Source: Coniferiporia sulphurascens (Eukaryota > Basidiomycota > Agaricomycetes > Hymenochaetales > Hymenochaetaceae). From it: DNA of 64,000 nucleotides. Below are positions 24,621 through 36,512 of the stretch, in pieces. The DNA is taken from positions 372,001 to 436,000 of the forward strand of contig NBBA01000007.1 of NCBI GenBank assembly GCA_002794785.1, read 5' to 3'. Both the position numbers and the translations under genes were made by a program. The notes beneath the pieces were generated by a model, which saw only the letters and a program-made list of their open reading frames with translations, made no database searches and was not told where the DNA came from. The first letter of the stretch is position 1. The number at the start of each line of letters is the position of its first letter.

Positions 24621-25811
24621 TTACATTTCCACTCCATGTCATAAAGGATGTTTGTCATGGAGGTAAACATTTATGTGAAAGAATCCCAATTCAGACTCAG
24701 ATCACTGGCACTCCCAGATGGCACTTCACCATCATTCACTACTAGTGATTGCAATCAATGCATCACATTTGCTCATCTATTTAGTGAGAAAGCCTCTGTA
24801 GGGATGAATTTCATCAGTCTGAAAGGCTACATTCTAACCCAGTGACTATGACATGCCTTTTTCTCGCTCGCTCGAAATCGCTGCTACTCATGCTAACCAC
24901 TGTTACAATATCACAGCTCAGTGGAATGCTACGAATCAATGCTTTCCAACTTGGCACTGCTCTTGACACTGAGTTATTGAGTTCTTCTTCACCAGATACT
25001 CATTCAAAATCTTTGCCGTTAATTTCTTTGGTCAGTATGTGCTTGTATTACCACTAATTACCTGCATGTCTTATGCAAGGAAGAAAAGACGGTCAATAGA
25101 AGGGATTGATATGGGGGTCAGCCCCCATACTATGGTACATCAGCCCTGGCCAGATCAAGTTGCCAGAGACCCAGCCTAGGGAAAGAAAATGCACTGAAAT
25201 TTAAAGCATTTGTGCACTGCTTTGGAATCGCCCCTGGCCATGGAGCCCTCATCCATCTGACAATGAAGGAGGACCTAATAGTTCCTTCAATTCTTTTGGC
25301 ACACAGGGGCTATCGCATGCACCATCTCGCTCTTATGCTGCGCAGCACTCTTCGGCCCCTGAGATTTTGAACAAACAGATTGGTTAGATGGTGCGGCTTG
25401 ACATGGGGATGGGAATTGGAGATGCCAGCTCTGCTTATCCCTATGCTTGTCCTCTCCACACCTCTCAGACATATGCTCTATATCAGGCAGGCCTTGTTTA
25501 CAATGAGAGGCACTGGGATTGCTGCTGATAGAAATGGAAGCTTGAGTTCCAGCACAGATGTATATCTATTCCCAACCCAACATTTGAATATTACATTTAG
25601 ACATTAAAACTCTGGGAGATCCCACATTGACCATTCCCCCTGCCACCTTGTGACAGGTAGTCCATGGGAGATCCCACATCCTGGCACACTGGCATAGGCT
25701 GGGAGCTCCCACATGTATGGGATGCCCACTATGCAGGAGGGGTCCTTAGGCCTAATTATGATGCCAAAAATTAGGTCTAAGAGGTCCCCATTATAGGGGG
25801 TGCCTGAAGTG
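24621..25811. other. Unassigned segment between minisatellite and third LTR-S copy
   Basis: This contains two short open frames on the plus strand (24660-24845 and 24842-25057) with no recognised motif, a hairpin (25110-25129), and three diverged minisatellite-like units (GGGAGATCCCACAT) at about 25615-25720. It lies wholly within the segment inferred to be inverted. Confidence 0.4.
25110..25129. repeat. Perfect 8-bp hairpin similar to that at 19522
   Basis: TATGGGGG, loop TCAG, CCCCCATA, followed by CTATGGTACATCAGCC. The downstream string matches TATGCTACATCAGC next to the first hairpin, so the two are probably ends of related elements. Confidence 0.5.
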
Positions 25812-26719
25812 GATGCTTCTCCTTATTTCCTAATTGGTTCTGCTGTGCAATGCGCTATACTTGGCTCCCATCAATTATGTCTTCAATTGATCACCATGCT
25901 CCCATTGGCTATTCTTAGCCAAACACTTAGATATACTTGTGTGGCTCAGCACTTATGCTAGCCTTCTTAATCTTATCTTGTTGTGGCTTGTTACTTATTA
26001 TCATAGACTAAGGTTGAGTTGTTCTGCCTATAGATTAATGATATCAGTGAAAGGGGTTTGTTCTGGTGTCCTATCATCTACTAGCATAAAGAGCTCTTCT
26101 GGCCCTATGTTCATAAGGTTTACAATTCTATTGTAACCTGGCATGATTCAATATGAAGGTTCATCATTCATCCAATGCATTAGGATCTCTCTGTCCATCA
26201 TCATTATCTGAGGTGTGCCTAGTTCTCTTTGATCAACTGTTGTGTTACCTTTGGCTACAAAGGTGTTCATGTATGCGAACATTTGTTCTCATAGTTGTTT
26301 ATTTATATTGTGGATTATTTGTTGAGCATTCTTGGCATAATCGGTTTGTGCTATCACTGTTTGCTGATTGCATAAGTTATTATGTGGCCAATTACAAATC
26401 CTAGTCCTTATGTAAAGGTTGACTACCCACTTATTATATTGATAAGAGAACATTGTTGCCTTATGTTTGATTATGATTTCCTGTCAATCCATTACTGGTA
26501 CCTCCCTTGTTGTATGATCAAATGTTATTTGACAGTTGTCATATCCTGCATTTGCGCCTATTGTTGCACATGCTATGTTAAATGCATTCCAGCTAATTAG
26601 ATTTGCGTCTTTACATCGCTGACACACTCCCTTGGTATCTATTACATTTACGGGTCTCTCCATGTTGATCTTGCTAATTTGTCAATCCAGCAATCACAAT
26701 TTTCATCAATTTACTAACA
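25812..26719 (-). mobile_element. Diverged, truncated third copy of LTR family S
   Basis: On the minus strand it starts TGTTAGTAAATTGATGAAAA and follows the other copies until GGAGAAGCATC, lacking their last approximately 435 bp (TATA box to end). It contains the ORF with stops (for example ...TGA after EVPVMD, and TGA within NKQL-EQMF). Compared with the other copies it is old, and most differences in the conserved part of the ORF are at third codon positions. Confidence 0.75.
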
Positions 26720-26913
26720 CCAACTACAACCTACTTTCTGTTATGATATATATGTTTTTCGATTCATGTTTCATGTTTTATTACATAATGATGAATTAGT
26801 CATTAGGTACGCCTTGTCCAATCAGTAGTAAGCAGGCACAGATAGTTCTAGATCTATGACGTCATAGTAGAAGGTTCTAGAGCAATGACACCATATTGCA
26901 TCAGTATGGTGAC

Positions 26914-28263
26914 TGTTAGATTTGCTCCCTGACTAAGGGGATTGAAGCAAGTGATAACAGATTCACACAATAATACTAGTTAGTTTAGGGTAGGCTTGGT
27001 ACCCTCTACTCGCTAGAGTGTTAGAGCTGATGATGGTGGTAAGAGACAAGAGATGAATTAAACTGCTTTTTACCGCAATTTTACGTTGGGCTTTTATACC
27101 CTACATGTTGTATGCTATTTACTATGTTCTGGTAGATACTACAACATACTACTCTCACTTTATAAGCCATAGGAATATTCTGGTACAGTCCTGTACATGC
27201 TATTTACTATTCTTAGCTTCCTATGAGTCAGTCATATATTCCAGTATGTTCTACAGCCTACCATGCTATCTTTATCTTATGCTAGAACCTTCCCTAAGTT
27301 TCCATCGAGTCATACAGTATAATACCTAAATTAACCATTCTCAGATACTACTATACCTATGATGCTTCTCCTTATTTCCTAATTGGTTCTACTGTGTGAT
27401 GCGCTATACTTGGCTCCCATCAATTACGTCTTCAATTGATTGCCATGCTTCCATCAGCTATTCTTAGCCGAATGCTTAGATATACTTGTGTGGCTCAGTG
27501 ATTATGCTAGCCTTCTTAATCTTATCTTGTTGTGGCTTGTTACTTTTTATTGTAGACTAAGATTGAGTCATTCCTTCCATAATATCATTGAAAGGTGTTC
27601 GTTCTGGTGTCCTATCATCTATTGGCATAAAGAGCACTTCAGGTCCTATAGAGTTTATATTTGTTATCCTACTATACCCTGGTGTAACTCTATATGACAG
27701 TTCATCATTGAACCACCATATTATAATCTCTTTATCTATTGGTACTAACTCCTGTCTTAGATTTGGTTCCTTTCAATCTACTGTTGTATGTCCTTTGGCT
27801 ATGAAGTTGGCTTTGTATGTGAATAGTTGTTCTCGTAATTGTTTATTGATAGTATGAACTATTTGGTGTGCCACTTCTGCATAATCAGTTGATGTAATAA
27901 CTGCCCTTTGATAACATAATTCATTATGTGGCTGATTATAAATCTTGGTTCTTGTATAAGCACTGATTACATATCTATTCAATTGATATGAGAACATAGT
28001 TGCTCTATGTTCGATTATTACTTCTAGCCTTTCTGCCACTTGTTGTTCCCTTGTAGTATGATCAAATGTAATTTGACAGTTGTCATATCCTGCATTCTGT
28101 CCTACTGTTGCACATGCAATGTTAAACATTTTCCATGCTACTTGATCTGCATCTTTACAGCGTTGGCACAGGTTCCTTGTATCAATTAAAGTTACAGGTC
28201 TTGCCATGTCAATCTTGCTAATCTGTTGATCCGGCAATCACGATTTTCATCAATTTACTAACA
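26914..28263 (-). mobile_element. 1.35-kb LTR, family S (right copy, inverted)
   Basis: Reverse complement of the unit at 22488-23836 with very few differences (for example a T/C near 27083). Its left flank is GTGAC and its right flank GGGAG. These are the reverse complements of the left copy's GTCAC and CTCCC, which is the pattern left by an inversion between two solo LTRs. Confidence 0.8.
27557..28207 (-). pseudogene. ORF inside LTR family S (right copy), same internal stop
   Basis: Identical in its first 154 open codons to the left copy, including the TGA (27773-27775), which was therefore present before the two copies separated or was homogenised by gene conversion. Confidence 0.55.
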
Positions 28264-28680
28264 GGGAGCTCCCAATGCTTACCTTAGGTGGGAGCTCCCA
28301 ATGCATGCCTAAGGTGGGAGCTCCCAGTGCATACCTTAGGTGGGAGGTCCCAACGCTTGCCTGAGGTGGGAGCTCCCAGCGCATACCTTAGGTGGGAGCT
28401 CCCAGCACATACCTTAAGTGGGAGCTCCCAGCGCATGCCTAGGGTGGGAGGTCCCAGTGCTTACCTTAGGTGGGAGCTCCCAACGCCTGCCTGAGGTGGG
28501 AGCTCCCAGTGCATACCTTAAGTGGGAGCTCCCAACGCTTGCCTAAGGTATGCGCTGGGAGCTCCCAATGCCTACCTTAGGTGGGAGCTCCCAGAGCATA
28601 TCTTAGGTGGGATCTCCCAGTGCTTGCCTATGGTGGGAGCTCCCAGCACAGATGCTACCTTGGGATCTCCCATTATTTAT
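28264..28680. repeat. 26-bp GGGAGCTCCC minisatellite (right block)
   Basis: About fifteen tandem units start at the LTR boundary, with the same core and 16-bp variable part as the left block (for example CCTTAGGT and CCTGAGGT arms). Units degrade after about 28,640 (GGGATCTCCC). Confidence 0.85.
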
Positions 28681-29082
28681 GATTACCTGGGATGACAAGG
28701 CTTCATAATATGACAGCGACACATGCATACATGCAAGCTTACCTTGCATTTTTAACTGTCCTGTTCTTCCTCTCCACTCCTCCCATGCTGATGGACTTTT
28801 TGGAAGACCCAAGCCTAACATGTATAATGGTAAACTCTAGCATAGACATGAGAGCATAGTCCTCACGCTGATGTCCTTATTACAAATCTTTAGTCAGAAT
28901 TTGTCATAAAGACTAATAGACAATGTAATGATCAGTGTGTCGATCCTGCGTGTTTGATGGATTTCTTTTTTAAGTCAGTGTTCTCTCAGTTTGCGTTGTC
29001 CAATCTCAAGAGCGTGCAGGCATGAAAAGATTAAAATCAACAATAGTAAATACTTTGTTTACTAATGCCAATAAATATTCCC
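28681..29082. other. Unassigned spacer
   Basis: AT-rich sequence between the minisatellite and the downstream ORF chain; nothing recognised. Confidence 0.4.
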
Positions 29083-32000
29083 CTACTCCAATTGTACCCT
29101 CCTCCTTGGAGGTGAATCATTACCCGCCACAGGCGGCTCACTGCTACGGGCTGGAAGTGGCCTGTTTGACCTTGGGGATGGCCCATGCACATGTAACAGC
29201 AAAAGGGCTCCTGTAGACTCGCTCACTGGTGGTTCGTCAGCGTTAGTATGGAGATTTGACTCCCTAGAAGTAGACGGCCCAGGCACAGGGCCACTCACAG
29301 GATTTTCCAAATATTGAAGACAGCTGCTTTGTGTGATTATGGGCCTACAAGTTTCTGAAGTGATGATTGCAAAGTCCCCCAACACATTCCTTTCAAACTC
29401 TTGAATGCCATGTCAGCAGGGCCATAGGGAAAAACCCAAGATAGCTCACCAGATTTCAGATCTATGAAGCGCATCACTTTTCCATCAAAGGAAGAGACAT
29501 CCTTGCCTTGATGTATCACTAGTTGTTCCTTGATGATGGCGTCGGTTATTGGTGCTAAAAAATTGTTGATAAACTTGGACTTGGGGGAAAGCATGAATGT
29601 CTTCCAATCAGCAATCAGCCCATCAGGAACGCCTTTGAGACCGATTTTTAAGTCCCATAGCCAAGGTAAAATTGGTTTCTCCACTTTGAAAATACAACCA
29701 TCATTTTTCCCATGATGCTGTTCATTGTGCGGTTCACACATGTTCAAAATCCACTCTAAAACACAAGAAGTTAGAGACAAGTATAAAAGAAGAATGGGTA
29801 AGACAAACTTGCAGACACTTTGAAGTGCTCACTATAAATTGTGCGCCTGTTGTTGCGATCTGTGCTCAGACTGGCCTTGAGGAGTGGTCGATCTGCATGC
29901 ATGTCGACACCTTGTAGATTCATGTCAGAATACCTGCAAAATTGGTGGATGTTTACCTATCATGATACAACATTCGGAAATTTTATGCACTTTATCATCG
30001 TATCAAAGTCATCGGCATAGCGTTTCCAGAACACCCCTTCAGTCTTGAACATGTGTTCGGCTATGGGAATGGACCCGACAAAGCCTCAAATACTGTTGGC
30101 CTGCAGGTTATCTGACAGGTTCGTTCGATATGCAATCCAAACCATCTCGGATTGAGCCCATTCACGCTCAGCCTACATCTCAGGTAAGAAAGAGTATGGG
30201 CGATGTGCAAACGACTCACAAAGTGCTCAAATTCGCGAAGGCTTGGGGCAAGAGCCTGCTTGAGATTTTTCACAGAAGATACGTGTGAATCTTGAAGCTT
30301 TTCATGCCATTCAAGCTGTTTGTGAAAGATCTCCCTTGTATCCTTAGAAGAACTTTCCTGCTTCAGTTTTCTGTATGCATTGTCTAATTGAATGCGGTAG
30401 TCCTCCCATTGTTCTATGACAAATAACTTCTAGCCATCGTTTTAATATACAGATAGAAAGAAGTGACTTACGATCATCAGTCATCGGACATCCTTCACTC
30501 GCATACCATTTTGAGAAGGCATTATATACGTTAAGGTTGCAAGGCATCTTCTGTGAGATACCTAAGTGAACTAAAAAAGCATCAACATCTTTATTCTCCT
30601 TCCTAGCTAGCTTGGTAAGCTTTCTGATGAGGTCGTTGTAATGCTCCTCTGCTTCCAATTTGGAAGCGCTGGTCAGCGGTCCGCATCTATGTTGGGACGA
30701 GTCATCTGCCTCGGTGAGAAGCTCTCCTTCTGGGTCAGGCATCGCCTCCCCCTGATGTTTGCACTTGTGGCTTTTGCATACAGCCAATGAATTGGCTCAC
30801 CCTTTCCCCTTTGATGGAGCATTCTTTTTATTACATGCCGCTTCACCTCTTTTCAAGTGTGATTCTTCATAGTTGTCAGGGACAACATTGTCTTGAGTCT
30901 CTCGATCATATAATAAATCCATCTCCTCCATAGACATAGGCCGCTTTGATCGATCTACAGCGAGCCGTCTACCCTTGTTGCATTCTGCAGACTCCTCGTA
31001 GTCATCAGACAACGCATTTCCGTGATCATCCTCAATGTTGTCGCCTAGTTGAGATTGTTAGATTAACAGTGTAAAAATAAGATAATATAACTTGCTGTCA
31101 CTAGCATGGGAACGCAGACCCACATCATTAGGAGTTGCTCTGACACTGGACGCAGCAATGGGACCATCGCCATCGGATTCCTTGCGAGAGGCGGGTGCTG
31201 GATGTACACGAGCTGGTGAAGGTGTTACCTCACCAATTAAAAATAAAATATGCTCACCACTTACCATTGCCATCCTGGGGTGTCGGTTCTGTCACCACCA
31301 GTGGGGAAGGTAAGACGGATTGGCTCTGCTGGGGAAACGCGTTATATGCTGGCCCAATATTTTGTCTACTGGACTCATGCACAGTTGGGTTATTGTGATC
31401 ATGCACTTGCTTGGTTAAACGTCTATTAGATAGGTTGAAGCTATCTTCCTCAAGAGCCTTCCTGCTTGAACACACTTCTGGAGAATGCTAATTATTCCAA
31501 AGTGATGAATTAAAAATATCTTGATAAGTACGACATCCACATACTGGCTCCGCTGGTGATGCATTGCTTATCATATCTTCGGGAGTTGCACTCTGAATGC
31601 TTACATCCCTGCCTTCCTCCCACTCCTCTAAGATAAAAATCCTCTGTTTAGACTTGGCAAGTGTTGATGTCACAATTGCTCTCAGGTTTGGTGAGATCTG
31701 TTCAGGGATCCTTCTCATGTAGGTCTCTACAGCGGCCTAAAGAGAAATTAGCATTTCTATATAATGAACTTGAAAGGACAACACACTGAAGAAAATTTCA
31801 AGTTTAGTATCAACTCCTGGTGAAGGCAAATATCGGGTGCATCGCTAGATGGGCCATGTCATCCCATAGCCTCCAAACCCAAGGCAGCCGATAGCTTCCT
31901 TAAGCATTTCCGCATCCAAGCGAAGCTGTCATCTGCATTTGAGTATATGTCTGCATAGTCCACGCGATTCGGTGAACCATTGCTAGACATTGCCATGACG

Positions 32001-33440
32001 TCACTATCTACTGCAGGTGTCACATTTACAGCCTGTATGGATTCAGCTGTATTCTGCTCAATGGTGGGGGACGTGGTTGGTAATTCCCCTTCCCCCACAA
32101 TAACGCCTGCTCCATTGCACGGATTGGTGGGGGTGTTTTCAAGGCCGGAAGTAAGATGCCCATTAAGCTTGGGAGCAAGTGGGTCTGCGATCTATATTTA
32201 AATTAATCTACATACACCTTAAGAATAACATCAAACTCACAATATCTTCTGCGTTGGAAGGACCTCTTGCAATGACACCATCTATCTGGTTAGTCTGCCC
32301 AATCATGGCTTCCTCATGGCCAGGAATCGTTAACTCAGGTTGTGCAGTGGCATCTGCATCCGTAGCCTAAACATATATTAATCTATGAACATTTTAAAAA
32401 TAGCGTTAAATGTACAGTCTTTTGCTCATTGGGACAAGAGTCCACATTGGCAGCTTGCGGCTCATCACTACGCTCAGTCGCGACTTTTTCAGGGGCAGTA
32501 ATCGATAGCTCAATTTGCTCAGGAGCGTCTGCACTTGCAAGCTATATACACTTCAATAATCATAAAAATTCAAAAGCATCGTTGAGCTTACAGGATTTTG
32601 CGCCTCAGAATTTTGCGCCTCAGAAGAGCTTTCCCCGACAATTGTGTCCTCCCGATTGCATAAGCTCTTCCCCCCTTTCTTCCCTCGTGTACCACCTCTA
32701 CCCCTGCCTGCTGAACCTGCCCCTCTCTTCCTGCCGTGTGTCCCTACTCCTCTCACAGCTGAATTATTTTATAAATATAACGAACGACATAAATATAGTA
32801 CATGGTCATATGAACACGCATCTTAGTAAGTGAACGATAACGCAACGATAATGCCATACAATAAGAGCTATGATAGTTATAGTATATGTAGCTCACAGTA
32901 GATGTATATAAGGAGAGCTGGTCTCTACCACGAAATACATCAGTTTATGCTGATAACTCACCTTCGCCTCTACTACACCACTGCACCTCATCGTCTACCA
33001 CAACGTGCATAGATCTTAAGACAAATCCTTTCCCTTCTTCCTTTCCCCCCTTGGTCCTGCCTCATTTGCATCCAGAGCTGCTCCTCCCTGCCAATCTTTG
33101 TCAAGTGGTTCCCCTGATTCCCCATTAGACTGTTGCTCCACAGGGAGTTGTTCCCTGGGGTTGTCTTGAATTTCGCCACCATCAACATCCTCCCCTGTTT
33201 TTTTTTTGTCATTGATGGACACTTTCATGACCTTCACCTAGCATGTGTCAAAAAAATTGTCCCTTTAAAGAAGGGGGCATACTCACTTCAGCCACACGAG
33301 TCGACCTCCTGGGAGGTGCAATGGCCATAGGGATGGTCTCTGCGAAGTTCAGAGCTCAATATTATTTTTTCTGACCATCAACAATAATTGATATTATATA
33401 TGTGCGCACCTGTGGGTATTGGAACTTGTGCGTCTGTCAT
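29083..33440 (-). CDS. Long multi-exon ORF chain, unidentified (possibly mobile-element associated)
   Basis: A start at 33440 (MTDAQVPIPT) splices to ETIPMAIAPPRRSTRVAE and VKVMKVSIND, which is a plausible beginning. Lower down are many short open segments bounded by GT/AG: low-complexity acidic and Ser/Pro-rich exons (33,240-31,060), then conserved-looking ones: EAEEHYNDLIRKLTKLARKE with VDAFLVHLGI and NVYNAFSKWYASEG (30,790-30,480), EEWEDYRIQLDNAYRKLK (30,410), then EWILNMCEPHNEQHH and ELSWVFPYGPADMAFKSL (29,770-29,340). I do not recognise a named domain. The setting among LTRs and a KOW fragment, with no clean full-length frame, suggests a lineage-specific repeated gene or a transposon cargo gene, perhaps decayed. 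Exact exons are not resolved; some parts may belong to separate genes. Confidence 0.4.
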
Positions 33441-33827
33441 GTCTCAAGCAAAATGTACAGCTTTCACAGTCAGAGTTATGAGCAGTGAGTAGTTCGTTAG
33501 TATTCTGTGTGACTTTGTGAGAGCGATGGGCCTACCCAAATGAACACCCCATATTGTTCCAAAAGCAGAGTAGCCACAAGTTTCTTCCTGATAACCCAGA
33601 GAGGGAAGTCCGGAGAAGGAGTAGCCGGCCGCACCAAGTACGACCCTATCCATTGGGGACACTAGCTGGCAAAAAAATCAGCCAATCGGTAAAAAAGTCT
33701 AGTACTTACAAAGATGTTACACAACAGCAGAATCCAACCCTGACCACGTGTCCTTCACCTAAATAAATTTATTCCTCAATGTGACATAAGATACAAGTAA
33801 ATTAATCTGTGATGCTGCTGCTGAATA

Positions 33828-35382
33828 TTATTTGTCGGCACCACCCAGGCATTCTACGTGTGTCAGATTTTCTATTGGTACTGGGGGCCATTGTCCGCAT
33901 GTCGGGTCCGAGACTACAGCCGATTTGAAGATACCTTTGTCCTTGATAAAAATTTTAACAGTCACAATAATCCCAATGAGATCTGGATGTCCCTGAATAA
34001 TCAGACCCAACTTCCCCTTCAGTGGCCTTCTGGGATGTAATGAATTAATCACAACAAGTTCGGACCTATAGTTGAGCTGGGCATTCTGTAGCTTGACCCA
34101 TATCCGGCACAGCCTGTGTTTGGATCCGCATGCAGAGTGATCAATGCAGCCGATTGACCCTCCATCAGTAAATATCGGCCGGGGCGAATCCACACACGAA
34201 AAATGCATGTGGGACTCTGCGAAACGTGTCTGCACAGCAGGGGACAATATCCACATGCCGGGACCAGATAAATCTATGATATCGCATTAGAGTGCTTATG
34301 GTCTAGTACGGCGAATCACAAACCGGCTGGAAGCTGCAGAGAACTAGACCCTGCATTCCTCCTAGTGTCATCTGCGTCTACTGACCATGCCGATGCACCT
34401 TCCACAGTAGCATCCCGATTCAACTCATCCTCGCCAGGCAGTGGCGTGACAGCACGACTTTGCTCGATGTTCTTGTGCAGTTTGAACTTGTCACAGTAGT
34501 ATTTCCTGTCTTCAATCGGAAGCGGATGTTCATCATCCAGGCATGATACGGTCGTCCTACAAAAAATGTCTGATAAATTATTGTTGTAATAGAGCCATAT
34601 TTGTCTATAGCAAGTAGGTCACTTACACAGAAATCAAATCTTTCAGTTCCACAATATACAAGGAACCATCATTAGTGCCATCATGGGAGACTTGGGCAGT
34701 TTTCTTGAGAGGGTCACTGTTGTGCACATAGCCATAGGATCCTTTAAGGTGTTTGTCGTTTCTAATCAAAACTCATAGCCCTTGGTAAGGATCGCGGAAA
34801 TGTGGCAAACTCTTCTTTGAACCAGCAGTGTGCTCTTTCTCCATCCTGAACTCAGGCTCATAAGTTTCGACCCACTTCGTAAATGTTGTTATCTACATCA
34901 GGCCTATTCAGTGGATGTAGTTTTTGTGATATGCTCATCAGTTACCTCTGTAGGACTGCTCACAGACTGTAAAGAAACGGTGTCATCATCTACCCGGGTA
35001 ATCATACCCTCGACACTTGGACCTGGGCCGACTTTTGTCCTGACATGGTCTCCCGGCTTCAGGATATGTCTAACCTGATTGAGTGGAATGCACAAATCCA
35101 ACAACTCAGAACCACCTGCGATGTCAACTGTGTTGTGTAGTAGAATGTCATATTGGCCAATATCTGCCACAACACCCTTCATGGAATATTGGGACCCAGA
35201 GACAAGGCGAACATGATCGCCACAATGTAGAAATGGTTCTCCACGATTCAGCTCACCGAAATTACTCTCGGTGAATGTGAAGTAACCTAGATCCCTTAAA
35301 GATATTTGGGCCTTCGAAATGAAGTGTATGCTGGGTACCTTAAACTTGCACAAACCATTTTTGTAGACCTTTCTCCTGAATC
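33828..35382 (-). pseudogene. Spt5-like KOW-domain protein, 5' end removed at an LTR
   Basis: On the minus strand the segments read GELNRGEPFLHCGDHVRLVSG, then YSMKGVVADIGQYDILL (KOW motif), LKPGDHVRTKVGPGPSVEGM with ITRVDDDTVSLQ (second KOW), and a C-terminal piece with RRPLKGKLGLIIQGHPDLIG (a KOW-like turn) ending at a stop at 33828. KOW motifs bind RNA or transcription proteins; mushroom genomes contain many Spt5-like KOW genes. There is no start: the frame runs into the LTR at 35383, so the NGN domain and everything before it are gone. An in-frame TAG after FRDPYQGL near 34,770 also suggests decay. Confidence 0.6.
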
Positions 35383-36512
35383 TGTTAAGCTCAATGGTTA
35401 TGCAGTGATCAATGTCGGGGCTTCCTGATTGTCAAGACTGATGGTGATGGCAGCGATGCTTCCTGATGCCGTTAACGAAGTTTGATTGACAATGGGGCTT
35501 CCTAATCATTGAGAAGATATGCGGTGTCTTCCTAATAGAGTTGGGTTACAACGAAGCAGCTGGTGACTCAGTAGGCATGCTGTTAAGCTCAATGGTTACG
35601 CAGTGATCGATGTTGGGGCTTCCTGATCATCGAGGCTGGTGGTGATGGCAACGGGGCTTCCTGGATGCTGTAATGCGGGGAGTGATCGGCGATGGGGCTT
35701 CCTGATCGTCGAGAAGGTACATGGTGTCTTCTTAGAGGAGTCAGGTTATGATGAAGTGCCAGATGATGAGGTAGAGCACACAGAGGGCACTGAGGTGCAT
35801 ATAATGGGCTTGTATGAACAAAGAGCACAAGCTTAGGACTTGTGCTACCGAAGTTACATGCTTATATGCTACTCTATGTGTTTGCTACTGTAGGGTCGTG
35901 TATTAGGTCATTTACATGACTATGGAAAGTCATGGAAATCCAAGGAATGTCTTGGTAATACAAGTGAAAGTATCAGTAAGCAAAGCATGTCATGATGGTG
36001 TGATATGGCGTCATCATGGCGTCTTATAGTGTAATGCGAATGAAGATGAGTAATAGAGAGAAATGGGGGAGTTGCGCTGACTGATGATGATGAAGAGGAA
36101 GTGAGTCAGCGCAAATAAGGGAAATTAAGGAAAATCGTAATACATGCAGTAGACTGGTGAGGAGCAGATAATGGGCTTGTATGAACAAAGAGCACAAGCT
36201 TAGGGCTTGTGCAATCTACATTACATGCTTATATGCTACTCTATGTGTTTGCTACTGTGGTGGCTTGTGTAAGGTCATTTACATGGCTATGGAAGGTCAT
36301 GGAAACCCAAGGAATGTCTTGGTAGTACAAGGAGGCTGATCAGTAAGCAAAGCATGTCATGATGGTGCAATAAGGCATCATCATGGCATTGTATAGTGTA
36401 AGGCAAATAAGGATGAGTAATAAAGAGAAATGAGGGAGTTGCGCTGACTGATGAATACGAAGAGGAAGTGAGTCAGTGCAATAAGGGGAAAAGTAAAGAG
36501 AAAAATGTAACA
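35383..36512 (-). mobile_element. Solo LTR, family G (copy 4), interrupted by copy 5; no matching TSD
   Basis: The left part 35383-35580 (TGTTAAGCTCAATGG...) and right part 36148-36512 (...AAAAATGTAACA) together make one LTR of about 563 bp. The flanks differ: GAATC on the left, within the KOW gene, and GTCAC on the right, within the Gypsy pol. The absence of a duplication suggests that this LTR is a recombinant of two insertions. Confidence 0.8.
35581..36142 (-). mobile_element. Solo LTR, family G (copy 5), nested in copy 4, TSD CATGC
   Basis: 562 bp with ends TGTTAAGCTC and GTAATA (the last CA has become TA). CATGC flanks both sides (35576-35580 and 36143-36147). It is in the same orientation as its host LTR. 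Confidence 0.88.

Noticed and set aside
22488..28263. The large inverted repeats as terminal inverted repeats of a 5.8-kb DNA transposon
   Set aside because: Each repeat has its own TG/CA ends and TATA box, flanks are not a direct duplication of the whole unit, and the swapped 5-bp flanks fit two LTR insertions plus an inversion. No transposase lies between them.
33828..35382. A functional Spt5 gene
   Set aside because: The NGN domain and start are missing, the frame runs into an LTR and there is an internal stop.
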